Notes under the pieces: model-generated
What the model saw: the letters and a program-made list of their open reading frames with translations, nothing else
The model's database searches: none
What the model was told of the DNA's origin: nothing
Position numbers and translations under genes: made by a program
Origin: Chenopodium formosanum
Taxonomy: Eukaryota; Streptophyta; Magnoliopsida; Caryophyllales; Amaranthaceae
Direction of reading: 5' to 3'
DNA length: 64,000 nucleotides
Assembly: GCA_024500155.1 (NCBI GenBank)
Contig: CM044877.1
Coordinates: forward strand, 24,198,001-24,262,000
Shown here: one piece after another, positions 1-11,959 of the stretch
How the letters are laid out: every line of letters begins with the position of its first letter
Numbering within the stretch: the stretch's first letter is position 1

Positions 1-538
1 AATAATGAGGAAGTTATGGCCAAATTAGTAAACTGGGCCCGGTTTGATCATTATATGCGGCCGAATGATCTAGAGGAGGGCCTAATATTGATTTATCATT
101 CCTAATGCAATTAGAATTGATTTTAGTTTTCAAGATTCTTCTAGAAGGTTCTTTTCATTCCTAATTCAATAAGCATTGATAAATCGACTTTGGTTGACTT
201 TTTAGAGTATTAATCAAAATAATAAAAGTGTTTTAAAGGAAAATACGATTTTGCCCCTATGTACGGCGAAATTTTATCAAAACTAAGAAAACGTGTGTGA
301 TTAATTATTAGCGCCTGATGACAGGGATTAGCGCCTGGCGCTAATGCTTGGCGCCTGGTGCTAACCTTAGCGTTTAGCGCTAATGTCCAGCGTCTAGCGC
401 TAATAGAGTTTTATTCTCATCGAAACTTTGATTTGTTTTTCTATCCGTCCGACTGATTTTCTCTATAAATAGCCTCCTAAAACCTCCGTTTTCAATCATC
501 AATACACAATTATTTTTCTTATTTTCTCTAGCTTTCAA

Positions 539-573
<35 letters not shown>

Positions 574-1733
574 CTCTCTAACTTTTGCATACAAAATTCC
601 GCATTCACAAGATTTAGAAATACCTATGCAAGTTTGAAGTTGCCTTTGCCCTAGACGTGAAAGGTTATAATTTCTGAGGGTTTGGTCCCAAATCTAGTCT
701 AAATTTTCTATAATCTCTCTTTCAATTATTTGATTTAATTTTTTGATTTTATTATTTTCCTTGAAGTTACTAACGCGTGTATTTTGTTATTAGAAAGAGA
801 TACGAGGCATCCAAGTAAGTGCTTTAAATTGTTTTATTGATTTTATGGTTATTTGAATTCGTGTCTAGGTTGTTATTATGATTCCTAGTGTCATGTTAGG
901 GTGTTTTGATCTTCCTAGTAACATGTTTAGGGTAACAACTATAATTTCTAATATCAAATATGACAATTATGATTATTGTGATGCTTACTATTCTCTTTCT
1001 AATATTTTTGTTAGTATCATGTTTAGGGTTAAATATTAGATCTTTGATGTTTAGTGACATGCTAGGGTTTGTTATTAATCTTGTTAGTATCATGCCTAGG
1101 ATCTTGCTATTACTATGCTTTAACATGATTATGATAACTATGATTATGATTATGATTATTTTCATGAATATTATGATTATAATTGTTATAATTTATTATG
1201 ATCATGTTGCTTGACACTTATTATTATTTATTGCTTGATCACGTCTTTTATGCATGTTTAAAGGGAATTTGTACTTGTAATCAAGCTTAATAAGATAATT
1301 AATAATCTTATTAAGGTTAATTTGATTATAATTCAAGTGATCGCTGATAATAGTTTTATTTGTGCATTAATATTCAACCAACATAGATAAACAGGTTAAG
1401 GCTTAATCCTAATGATTGCATGGTAGTCAGAAAGCACACATGAATACGATCAGAATAAAAGTACATGTCTATTATTAGGGAAAGTTCAATCTCTTTTAGG
1501 TTGGATTTGTACCTTCATCCTCGAACTACCAGTCATGGTTCTAGACCTATTGGAGTTGACGATTTCCTGGATCGTTAAGGGGTGTAACTTTCACCTTGTG
1601 AACGGTTTACAAGTTCCTTAAACTTATTGGCGACTCTTTTGCTCTATCTTCTTTTCCTTTGGAAGCCACCGTACTTTAGTGTATGATTACAGTGGCGTTC
1701 AAGTTTGGGGTAATGCTTGAAATATTCCCTACA
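1..1733 (+). repeat. T1 5' LTR (partial, 3' terminus CTACA)
   Basis: Matches the LTR at 17326-19287 throughout, including an AT-rich run of ATTATG-like units (about 960-1210). In a 270-bp stretch (896-1165 against 18450-18719) 8 of 89 codons differ, so the two LTRs have diverged by a few percent. The LTR ends CCCTACA at 1733, the inverted counterpart of the TGTAG start seen in complete copies, and the primer site follows five bases later. It contains a GC-motif cluster (311-403), a TATA box (464-472) and a (CT)n microsatellite at about 541-569 that is much shorter in the 3' LTR. Confidence 0.92.
311..472 (+). promoter_or_regulatory. T1 LTR promoter: GGCGCC-type motif cluster plus TATA box
   Basis: A run of near-palindromic units such as TAGCGCCTGGCGCTAA fills 311-403. 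About 60 bp further on is TATAAATAGCC (464 onward), followed by a pyrimidine-rich stretch where transcription would begin. The same order, motif cluster then TATA, recurs upstream of both antisense genes of the element. The promoter role is inferred from position and TATA match. In the 3' LTR the TATA has decayed to CTTTAAACAG. Confidence 0.65.
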
Positions 1734-1738
1734 GTTTT

Positions 1739-1756
1739 TGGCGACTCCACTGGGGA
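1739..1756 (+). other. Primer binding site, tRNA-Arg type
   Basis: TGGCGACTCCACTGGGGA lies five bases after the LTR end. It is the reverse complement of the 3' end of plant tRNA-Arg (…CCCCAG.GGAGTCG plus CCA), the primer known for Ogre-type elements. Confidence 0.85.
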
Positions 1757-2821
1757 GGATTTCTATTTTAATTCCTGAAATTTATTTCTACAATGATTTA
1801 GAATGAGTGGATGAGAGTCGAAAAGTTCTAAGTATTTCATAGGCGTAATGAGTTAAAAACATAAGATTTTTACACGTAGGAAATTTGAGGAATATCTTTT
1901 ACAACTAGGATCGAAATAATGCTACGCGAAACTAGAAAATTTTATTGAGCACCGAAAGTTGCTGAGGGATATAGGAACTAGCGTCAGAAAACAGAGTCTA
2001 GCGCCAAGTTCTTCCAATACCGAGCCAAAAATATGTGTTCTAATTTTGACAAGTTTTTAGCAAAAGTTTGCTCGATCTTACTTCCTGATTGAGTTTTTCT
2101 CACTTTTCTGAAACCCATATGTGTTCTACATATGGACATAACCCTCTAGGAATTTATTCTCCATCACCTGATTGAAGGCTATGTGCAACAAAGGGTACAT
2201 CCGAGAATGTTGAATTCACCAAACCATGGAAGTGAGTTTTTAACTCGCGGTGTCCCATGCACTCGCGCCAACCCTTCACGGTTAGGCTTCTGCGTAGTGC
2301 TTCCGGACAATTAACCATGGACCCTCTTTGACTAACCCATATCCTGAACTTTAGAAAACTAGAGCCATGGCTAGGTTGCAAACTCATTGCATGTCACTTG
2401 TACTCACTATATAAAGCACACACTAATATGTATGCACACTTTGACCATGTCTAAAAGAGTCTTGTATGCGCGTATTTTTCCGTCATTGTTTTGGGGGGTA
2501 AGTCGGATATTAATCCTCCAATTAAACCAATTGTTTGAACCCTATACATAATTCCCAAATTAAACCAATTGTTTGAACCCTATACTTAATTCCCACAAAT
2601 ATACACCTTATTTTTGCCAAAAATATACACCCTATTTGTGCTTTTTTCTTTTGCTAAACCCGTTAAGTAAAAGTCAATTTGAGTCAAGTCATTAAAACAA
2701 AAATGGTTTAATTTATAGCGCGTGGTCAAGAAAGGAAGGGCGTTTGATCAAAGACAACCTTTTCATTCAAGTTCAACTTTTCGACAAACCAATCGCTCGA
2801 AAAAGGAAAGCTAAGAAGATA
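1757..2821 (+). other. T1 leader (5' untranslated region)
   Basis: Lies between the primer site and the gag ATG at 2822. It contains part of a GC-motif cluster (1980-2010), a stretch shared with the T2 and T3 leaders (about 2020-2395) and a candidate intron (2498-2718). Compared with T2, a block of about 490 bp (T2 23330-23830) is missing. The break at about 2392 falls on a GCAT shared by both edges, suggesting a microhomology deletion. Confidence 0.75.
2498..2718 (+). other. Candidate leader intron of T1
   Basis: Donor GGGG|GTAAGT at 2498 and acceptor TTTATAG ending at 2718. Both borders are conserved in position in T2 (23936-24091) and T3 (54805-54959, minus strand). The sequence just after the acceptor (TGGTCAAGA…) is conserved among the copies while the intron interior is not. 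No conserved coding exon is visible upstream, so this would be an untranslated-region intron. Splicing is inferred only. Confidence 0.45.
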
Positions 2822-5628
2822 ATGACAACTCAAGAGGAAGTTAATGAGCTCAGGAACAAATTGATTACTGTGACTGAGGCGTTAAAGGTTTTAACCCTGA
2901 AAATCGATGATCCTGTGAAGCAACAACAGATGGACCTCATGCAAGAAAGCTTGAGCAAGTTGTCTAATGACTACAAGTTTCAAGGCATTAGCTCACAAGG
3001 GGTCTCGGTGGACAAGCATCTTCTTCTGCAGAAGTTCAATGCCAACGACATCCCGAAATTCAAAGCAACTGACAAGCCTTACTTTCACATAAGAGCTTTT
3101 GAAACAATAATGAGTATCAAGGGTATTGATAATAAGGTGATTCCCTCTTTGTTTTCTCTATCTCTTGAAACCATTTGCCAACAATGGTTCTTCTCTCTTG
3201 AGAAAGAAAGAACCTCTAATTGGGAGTCAACAGTAAACGCTTTCATTGATAGGTACAAGTGCAACATTCAAGGTGAAACTGACTATAGGGAACTTGAAAT
3301 TCTCAAACAGAAAGAGAATGAAGGTTTCACTTCTATCTTCAAAAAATGGAGAAAAACCTCTGATAAGATGATTGAAGTCCAAGCGAGAAAGAGTTTGTGA
3401 GGTTGTTCATCAAGAACCTTCAAGAGAAGTACTCCAAGCATCTCAAGTACCAAAATTATCTCCATACCTTCAAGGTCGTCTATGACATTGGAATTAATAT
3501 TGATGACGACCTGGCTAAGTAACTCCAACAGTGGCTGGAAAGGCAAGAAGAACGACAATCATTCTTCTTCCAAAACCACCCACTCAAACAACGTTAGCAC
3601 CTTTAATTTGAGTGAAGTCCTTTCTATGAATAACCAAGGACAAAAGAAACCATTTAGGAGGAACTTTACTCCTATAGGTATGAGTTATGACACCGCATTT
3701 GACCGACTAAATGCAAAAGGTCTTATAACTCCTATTGGACCATTTGGGGACCCACCAGTCGAGAAGAAGACAGCTAACTGGAACCCAAATGCACATTGCA
3801 AATATCACCAAGGTTGGGGCCATCTTACTGAAAATTGTTGGAAGCTTAAGGAAGCCATCCAAGATATGATCGATAACAACAAACTGACATTGCCTTCTGC
3901 TAGTAAGAAGCCAAGCATTGACAATGCACCTCTTGCTCATTCCTTGGCCATCTCTAATGAAGAAAATGAGGTTGATCCCTCATCTCTCATCAAACCTATT
4001 GAAGAAATTCATGCTATCGAAGAAGAGGAGGAGATCTTTTTCGATGCCATGGATGACTTTCCTAAACCAGCAAGCAAAGAGGATGTACAACTGCTTATAT
4101 GGTTCATGTGGGAGAGATCAAGCTTGCTACATGAAGCTCTCGAAGTTGTAAAGAAACATTTAGAGGAGCTTCAGAAAAAGTGTGATAAGGTTCCACCCAC
4201 GAAGAAGAAACCCTTCTCTCTACAAGTAATTGACAGACCCAGGAAGAGTAATAAACTCTATACTCTGATTGGGACTTCCTACGCTAAAATGTTCAACATG
4301 CTCTCCGAGAGTGGCAAGGTCAAACCTCTCGAACAAAGACCATTTGAATCGCTAAAAAGGAAAGATAAGTTCTACTGTCAATACCATTAATCAGGGGGTC
4401 ACATTATTGAAAACTATTTTAAATTTAAAGATTTAATTCAGAAAATGATTGATGATAAAAAGCCAGTCCAAATTCCACAAGAAGAAGACATTAGCATCAA
4501 CGTGGTTTGGGAAAACGATGATGAAGACGTCTATCTTAAGGATATGGAAGAACCTCCACTTTCAGTCATATACCCAATAAGAAATTTTTGGGATGAAGAA
4601 GATTCATCTATAGACGTCCTCACAAGGTCAGGGAGAATTCAACCTCCCATTTCAACACAACCTATGCCAACTACGCAGAAAGTTCCCATAACTATCATAG
4701 AAGACAATGATATTGTTAAACAATTCAAGAAAACCAAGGTTGAAATGAAAGTATGGAAACTTCTAGCAACATCTCGAGAATATAGGTTGGCAGTAATGAA
4801 TGCCTTGGATAAGATAGGGATAGACTCTAACACCACTCCTGAGGGGTTGGCTAACTTCCTTACGAGTGATCTCCCTAGTCCTATCAACTTGATCACCTTT
4901 TCTAACAAGGATTTACCTCTAGAAGGTGACAAGCATAATAAGGCACTAAACCTCACAGTAGTTTGCAAGAGAATGAACATCCCTATGACTCTTGTAGACA
5001 ATGGATCGACAATTAATGTTTCTCTACTCAGAACTGCGAGGATGCTAGGCATAAGGGATGAAGACTTAACCCCATCAACACAACAAATAAGAGCTTATGA
5101 CAACACTCGTTGTCAAGATCTTGGCAAGATTACCATGAATATAACGGCGGGAGCGATAGAACACGCTACTACATTTCAAGTGGTAGATATCAAAGCCTAA
5201 TTCAACTTATTGTTGGGACGCCCTTGGCTTCATGACCTAAAAGTCGTCCCTTCATCTCTCCGCCAACAGGTAAAGGCCATAGTTGGAGGAATTCCTATCA
5301 CGATCGATGCTTCACCCATGAGGATTAAAGCTATAGAAAATCCGATCTTAATGTGGAGCACGATGAAGACGATGAAGACTTGTGGGGCTTTAATGAAGAG
5401 GTCTCATTGATCGAGGAGGATGAAAGGATCCCTCTCTGTCACGACCCCCACTCCAATATGACAGTAAATGCCATTCTACAGACACAAGGACATTTTCCTG
5501 GAATGACTCTAGGAAAGAAGAAAAGAATAGCAAAATCGCTGGAATCACCCGGCCTCCCTAAGTTAGACACTTTCGGAATTGGTTTCGAATCGACGGGAAG
5601 ATCTCAAGCGAGCCCAAGAAAATTCTAA
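2822..5628 (+). pseudogene. T1 gag-protease, disrupted
   Basis: Start ATG 2822 begins MTTQEEVNEL, the same start as T2 and T3. The first part (to about 3400) is the capsid-like gag region with a heptad-rich N-terminus. Two modules follow, each with a short PIG-containing segment and a C-x2-H-x4-H-x4-C zinc-knuckle variant; the first is at about 3800-3850. An acidic stretch follows (about 3960-4060), then an aspartic protease with active-site motif LVDNGS (about 4990-5010) and the LLGRPWLHDLK segment (about 5210-5240). Frame breaks occur near 3400-3482, 4390, 5200 and 5350-5410. Structural protein and protease of the retrotransposon particle in the ancestral copy; not functional here. Confidence 0.85.
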
Positions 5629-8362
5629 GGCGCGTAAGAACGCTCGCATTTAAAAGAAAGCAATCCCAATGGATCAATATCCTCTTACTCTCAATGGACA
5701 ATTCATAAAAGAAGGAGAGGACTATCCGTGCTATGAATTTCCCAAACCTTTTGTTGTAAATGGCATAAGGCAACCGGAATTCAAAATTTTCCTAGATTGC
5801 TATTTTCTAGATGAAATCCCAACTCCTATCCACAAGGAGAAAGCACTCCCATGATTTGACTTTAATTTCATGGGATTACTATTTGGGCGAGAAAAAGATG
5901 AGCCAAAGTACATAGAGGATAATTCCTCACTCATCCAAACGATCCTACAAATCGAGAACTTTGACCCCTCAAAGCTTATCGCTCTAGCAGAAGGATCAGT
6001 ACAAGGATGGAGCAAGACACTCAAGGTGACCACTCCAAGTGGAAAGAGAATCTCCATAACAACAGGGCAAGGACCGATGTTTAAAGGGTCGTCAGAGTCA
6101 TAGTCTTTTCCTGTAGAGTCATCTAAGTCCTTAGTTATAGCATCCCCTTCTTCTATATCTTCCCCTAGGATAGTCAGCAATCAAGTCCCCGAGGACATCT
6201 CTCTTTTTGATGTAATAATTTCTAAGTTCAATAATATGTCTTCTTCCGCTTACTCCTCGTGCTTTTCTTTAACCTAAGATGACAAGCATTGCTTAACTAA
6301 CAATAAAAGTGACAAAGAAATTATTAAAGCAATGGAAACACATGAAAAGAAAACACCAATAATCGAGGAAAGCGAGACGATTGATATCTCAAATGATTCA
6401 ACCAGTAAAAGAGAAGTTAAAATCGGATTAACACTTAACGAACAAGAAAGAACCGATTTAATCAAACTACTTAAAGAATTTATCGATGTATTTGCTTGGT
6501 CATAAGAAGATATGCCAGGTATTAATAGAGAAATAGCTCAACACACTATACCGCTAATTCTAGAAATGAAACCTGTAAAACAAAAGTTGCGTCGAATGAA
6601 ACCCGACGTAGCTCTTAAAATAACAGAAGAAGTTCAAAAACAAATAACTGCAGGTTTTATCAAGGTATCCAAATACCCCAAATGGGTGGCCAACGTCATC
6701 CCAGTTCTGAAAAAGGATGGAAGGGTAAGAATGTGTGTCGACTTTCGAGATCTAAATAAGGCAAGTCCAAAGGACGACTTCCCTTTACCACACATCGATA
6801 TTTTGGTAGATAATACAGCGAATCATGCACTTCTCTCGTTCATTGACCGATACGTGGGATACAATCAAATTCTCATGGCAGAAAAAGACATGGAGAAAAC
6901 AACCTTCATAAGACCATGGGGTACTTACATCTACACGGTAATGCCATTCAGGTTGAAAAACGTGGGTGCTACTTACCAACGAGCAGTGGCTGCCTTACTT
7001 CATGACATGATGCATAAAGAAGTTGAAGTATATGTGGACGATATGATTGTGAAGTCAAAAGATCTCCCAGGCCATCAAGTAGTCTAGAGAAATTTTTTTG
7101 AAAGGCTAAGGAAATATAACATGAGGTTGAATCCCTCCAAGGGTGCCTTTGGAGTCACCTCAGGCAAGCTTTTGGGTTATGTTATAAGCTCTAGAGGAAT
7201 AGAGATAAACCCAACTTAGATCAAGGCAATCATGTCGATTCCACCGCCCAAAACCGAGAAGCAAATTCGAGGATTTATTGGCCGGTTGCAATACATAAGT
7301 AGGTTCATATCAAAATTAACAACAATATGTGAACCAATATTCAAGAAGCTTAAAACGAATGTACAAGTAATATGGGACGATAAGTGTTTGAAAAGATCAA
7401 AGCCTATCTCGCAAATGCTCCCGTATTAGCACCAGCATTTCCAGGAATACCTCTAAGGTTGTACCTAACAGTCACCAAAGAAATAATGGGAGCCATGCTT
7501 GCACAAGAAGTAGAAGGTAAAGAAAATGCAATCTACTATCTAAGTAAAAAGATGCTCGAGTATGAAGTACGCTATACACCACTTGAGAAATTGTGCCTCG
7601 CATTGGTGTGGGCCACAACTAAGTTAAGGCATTACATGCTCATGCATACAGTCTTTGTAGTTTCTCGAATGGATCCACTCAAGTATTTATTCGAGAAATC
7701 TACACTCAATGGGTGCACATCAAGATGGATAGTCAACTTACCCAGTTCAATGTGAGATTCATGCCTTAGAAAGCTATCAAAGGATTTGTGGTCTCAGATT
7801 TTCTAGCGGACTTTCCAATTTAAGATCCAACACTAATACACGACAATGAATTTCCAGACGAAGACTTGATGGTCCAGAAGATGATACTTGGATCCTATAC
7901 TTCGACGGAGCCTCAAACCAAAAGGGATGTGGCGTTGGAGTATTACTAGTATCACCTAAAGAAGAGCATGTTCCAATCTCCATAATTCTAGATTTCGACG
8001 TTACCAACAACGCTGCTGAATACGAAGCATGCGTAGTAGGCCTTGAAATAGTTTTGGCATTGGGAGTGAAGAAATTACGAATATTCGGGGACTCTTCGTT
8101 GATCATCAACCAGATTTCTAAAAGATGGAAAGTAAGGAGCGAAAGCCTAGCCCCTTACCAAACTTATTTGGAAACTCTCACTAATTAGTTATAAAAGGTA
8201 GAATACAAGTATCTACCTAGAGAGGAAAATCAATTTGCTGATGCCTTGGCAAGACTAGCCTCAATGGTTAGGATTCCAACAAAAATCGTGCAAATGCCTC
8301 TAACTATAGAAAAAGACATAAACCGGCTTATATTCAAGTTATAGAAGATGATGAAGTGATAA
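5629..8362 (+). pseudogene. T1 reverse transcriptase and RNase H domains, disrupted
   Basis: After a conserved protease-RT linker (5669-5854) the RT domain runs from about 6512. It shows VCVDFRDLNKASP (about 6735), the PWGTY and MPF motifs and catalytic YVDDM (about 7027-7041), all intact in this copy. The connection and first RNase H follow (7232-7755). A second RNase H follows with DGASN (about 7905) and NNAAEYEA (about 8010); a second domain of this kind is typical of the Tat lineage. Breaks: in-frame stops at about 6085, 6275, 7087, 7219 and 7755, plus a small deletion at about 7385. The reading frame continues into a GAA repeat at 8368. Confidence 0.85.
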
Positions 8363-8367
8363 AAGAT

Positions 8368-8445
8368 GAAGAAGAAGAAGAAGAAGAAGAAGAAGAAGAA
8401 GAAGAAGAAGAAGAAGAAGAAGAAGAAGAAGAAGAAGAAGAAGAA
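8368..8445 (+). repeat. (GAA)26 microsatellite inside T1 pol
   Basis: Twenty-six uninterrupted GAA units lie in the acidic linker between RNase H and integrase. In frame they would encode poly-glutamate. The T2 equivalent (about 29764-29790) is a short acidic stretch, so the tract is an expansion specific to this copy. Confidence 0.95.
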
Positions 8446-9693
8446 CCGTAGTATACGGATATACTTAATTATGTCACCAAAGGAGAATACCCTCCTCATG
8501 CTGACAAAAGAGCAAAACGAGCATTAACACTTTTGGCTTCCCAATATGTACTCATAGACAACGAGTTACATAAAAGGGTAGCTAAGGATCGAGCTCTCTT
8601 ATGTGTAGGAAAAAAGGATGCTCAAAGAGCTATGAGAATAGTCCACGAAGGTATTTGTGGAACTCACGTTAATGGCAAAATGCTAGTCCAAAAGATAATG
8701 CGAGAAGGATACTATTGGACTACCATGAATAGGGATTGTCATCAATATGTAAAAAGATGCCCTAAGTGCCAAATTTATGCCAATTTACAACATGTTCCTC
8801 TGTCTCTACTCTACACCTACACTTCACCATGGCCATTCTCTACATGGGGAATTGACATTATTGGCAAAATTACTTCCCCAGGAACAGGAGGTCATGAATA
8901 CATCCTAGTAGCAATTGATTACTTCACAAAGTGGGTCGAAGCACAATCATATGCTAAACTCACTACAAAACATGTAGCACTCTTTATTGAAAGAAATATT
9001 ATTTGTCGATATGGAGTCCCACATGAAATGATAAGTGACAATGGAACTCACTTTCAAGCCGAGTGTGTTGAATTGTTATAAAAATATGGCATTCAAAACC
9101 ATCATTCTTCTGCTTATAGACCTTAAGAAAACGGGGCAGTTGAAGAAGCTAATAAAAATCTAAAGACTATCATTGAGAAAATGACTGAAAATTACAAGGA
9201 TTGACATGACAAACTCCATTTCGCACTGTGGGGTTATCGCACGTCAATTCGCACATCAACAGGAAATACACCATTCTCCTTGGTATATGGAATGGATGTC
9301 GTACAACCTGTAGAGCTAGAAATACCATCTCTATGCATCGCATTAGAAAGCAAACTCGATGAAGTTGAATGTACTAAGGCGAGATATAAGGAGCTAATTC
9401 TACTTGATGAAAAACGACAAGAAGCTCTACATCATACTCAATGCTATCAAACTCGCATGGCTAGGCATTTTAATAAGAAGGTCTAGACAAGAAACATCAA
9501 AGTAGGAGATTTGGTGTTAAAAGCATTAAGGAAGAATGTTTTAGACCCAAGGGGTAAATTTAGGCATAATTGGCCTGGCCCCTATATTGTCAAAACAATC
9601 CTATCAGGAGGTGCAGCAAAATTAACTGATATGGATGGCAATGAGTTCTCGAACATGACAAATCTTGACCAACTTAAAAAATACTACCCATAA
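8446..9693 (+). pseudogene. T1 integrase, disrupted
   Basis: The zinc-binding HHCC region (GTHVNGK…CHQYVKRCPKCQ, about 8660-8775) is followed by the DDE core. WGIDIIG (about 8845) gives the first Asp, ISDNGTHF (about 9030) the second, and GAVEEANKNLK (about 9136) the Glu. The C-terminal region ends at the stop at 9691-9693. In-frame stops are at about 8451, 9079, 9124, 9202 and 9484. Integrase would insert the DNA copy into the genome; all three catalytic residues remain, but the frame does not. The product ends with the same residues as T2 (NLDQLKKYYP). Confidence 0.85.
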
Positions 9694-10258
9694 TTACTTG
9701 AGTAGGATACTCAAGAGAGCTACGTTTGGTCTGATTCCTTAAGAAAGGATATGTAGGCAACCCTTTACGGGTGCGGCCATTTTACTTTTCGCAAACCTCG
9801 CATCCCAGATTTAAAAATAAATTCGACATAAATTCGACGAAGCATCGGCGTCACGGAAAAAGTTTCGTCGCCATCCGATTAACTTTAGCGCCAGACGAGA
9901 GTGTCTGTCGTCTGACGCCAGACTGTCGCAGCTAGCGCCAGCCATAAAAAAGCGACGCCATTTTTCTGGGAGTACCTGGGAATATTTCAATGGTTTTTGA
10001 AAATTTTTCGACTTCCGTACTCGAAAAAATTTCTAGAAAATTAAATTTTCTGTTTTCATTGCTTTAATAAATTAAATTTAAAGGAGATGATTTAATTAGA
10101 AAAACGAAAATTTCATTAATAAAATAAACTAACAAATTACATTATTGATGGAATTTAAATAAAGCTTAATAAAACAAATTAACTTTAAATTTAAAACTAA
10201 GTCTAATAGTTGAAAGTTAAGCAATGCTTTAATCTTTCATCTTTTTCTTTGCTCTCTT
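9694..10258. other. Spacer between integrase and the convergent antisense gene, with GC-motif cluster
   Basis: Begins with a block conserved in all three elements (about 9700-9780, TACG/TATGTAGGCAACCC…GCGGCC). It contains a cluster of GCGCCAG-type units at about 9846-9965 and then AT-rich DNA. No open frame is supported. The sense pol and antisense DUF7745-like genes converge here, so it must hold both 3' ends. Confidence 0.6.
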
Positions 10259-11754
10259 TCAATTTTTGTCTGCATCCTCTTCATCATCCATGACTTTAGC
10301 TAGTAGGCATCCTTTAGAGGATCTACATTTAGTTTTGGAGTGAATAGTTTCTCCCTTAGCTAGGACTCCATGTTTCTTTTCTACCCAAGCCTTCTTCTCT
10401 GAATTTTCAGTTTTTCTTTTCCCTTTATCTTTTGTAGAGCTCTTCTTTTTTGGCATTGTAGGTGTTTTGAATTCAACCTTTTTACCCAAGCGTTTCTTAA
10501 CGGGAATCACTTTGTCACCTACACGACTCTTCACATTAGTTTTAATCTGATTTTTCTTCATGTCCTTTGAAGGTTTCTTGAGAAGCCACCTCTTCACATC
10601 ATTGGGCAAGGAAGGAATAACCTTTTGGATAATTTAATCACTTCCCATAAAAGGTCTAGCGCTCCAATAAGCATCAAATTTTTCAACTTCTTGAGAAACA
10701 GGAAATTCAAAGGGACGACGAAGATCCCTAGAAGGAATTGTTTGAAGTAGGCCATACTGTATTTTTACCCTACAGGGATAATTAAAAGTCATCTTGGTTA
10801 AGCTTGGAAGACGACAGAAGGGTTGCTTGTTGACACCAACCATCTTCTCTGTTTTCTACCAAGGGATGATCCACTTGATGGCAAAGTTGCAAGAGGCAAA
10901 GAATTTTCTCCATTCATGGCGCCCCATCTTAGAGAAGCGTTTCTTTCTTCTCACAAAGAAATTTGGAGTGTATTTTTCAACATTGTCGGGAGGACTAATT
11001 AATTCTAGTCTCTCAATTAGCCACATCTGTAAAAAAAATTCAATGCAAATAAATTAATATTACTATACAAAAATATATTTTTGATTTCTGTATTTAAAAA
11101 TATTATTTTTCTATCTGTTATAAAATTGGATAGCCCTAAAAAGTTTCTTTTGGATTTCTCTTCAATTCATCAAGACTAAGCATAGTCTCTCCAACAATTA
11201 ATGGCATTGGATTTCTCCCAAATTCAATCTGCTCCAAAACAGTTGATATAATTGCTTGACCCTCATTAATTCTACCACTAGTGAGAAGATATTGGTTAAG
11301 CATGCAAAAGAGAAAAGCCCTTCTTCTATAAACATGAAAATACTCAGAATAAGGTCTATCAAAATAATGGCGTGCAAATTCTTTTCAAATTAACTATGCC
11401 ATCTACTTACTATATTTGTTAGATCTTTGTCTTTTAAATTAAAGAAGCGCTCAAAATCCTTGTAATAATATTCATTTATTCTAGGGATTACTACAAGATC
11501 TAATGCAGGGAAGCCTAATATAGCACCGAATTCCTCCGGCAAAGGGCAAATTTCATCACACCCTAGGCTAAAACAATGAGTATCCACATCCCAATATTCT
11601 AAGGCGGTATGAATGAAGTCTATATCAAGATCTACCCCCTTAACTCCATAAATACCCCCCATATGAAAAAGTCTAATTCTTTTCTCTCCTTAATAGTTAG
11701 AGACCGACACCATTCATGAGTGAAGTTGGTAAAACTCTTAGTAATTAAAGACAT
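10259..11754 (-). pseudogene. T1 antisense gene A (DUF7745-like), disrupted
   Basis: Minus-strand gene starting at ATG 11754 (MSLITKSF…EWCRSL). Homologous along its length to the better preserved T2 copy at 31556-33063. The recognisable core IDFIHTALEYWD…CPLPEEFGAILGFPALD (about 11500-11600) resembles plant DUF7745 proteins, found in single-copy genes and transposons. The C-terminal exon is lysine-rich (10259-10609). Broken by a frameshift near 11660, a donor changed from GT to AT at about 11114, and a one-base insertion at about 10645. The exon 2 acceptor (about 11026) is kept. Function unknown. Confidence 0.75.
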
Positions 11755-11824
11755 GATTGTTTTTCAAAAGCTAAGACTATATTTAATCTGCTGAAATTAA
11801 GAAGAAAATCGGCAGACCAGGGGG

Positions 11825-11950
11825 CTATTTATGCACAACATCGGCTCATCAGCGCCAGACGCATTGGCGCCTAACGCCAGAGCCTGGCGCCAAGCGCTAA
11901 GCAGTAGCGTCTGGCACCAATGCAATACGCGTGGCGCCACGTGGCGCTGA
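11825..11950 (-). promoter_or_regulatory. Promoter of T1 antisense gene A: GC-motif cluster and TATA
   Basis: Reading the minus strand, GGCGCC/GCGCTA-type units at 11950-11851 are followed by CATAAATAGCCCC (11833-11825), about 75 bp before the gene's ATG. The TATA and its GCC flank match the LTR TATA (TATAAATAGCCTCC). The same arrangement is kept in T2 (33142-33310). Confidence 0.6.
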
Positions 11951-11959
11951 CGTACCTTA

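Noticed and set aside
896..1214. Overlapping open frames on both strands in the LTR (also 18450-18719, 21800-22018, 56888-57212)
   Set aside because: They come from ATTATG/AT-rich low-complexity DNA shared by all LTR copies; composition alone explains them.
8230..8499. Minus-strand frame with a long poly-Phe run
   Set aside because: It is the complement of the (GAA)26 tract in pol.
6085..9484. In-frame stops in pol read as programmed recoding
   Set aside because: Their positions differ between T1 and T2 and come with frameshifts and domain losses, so they are decay.
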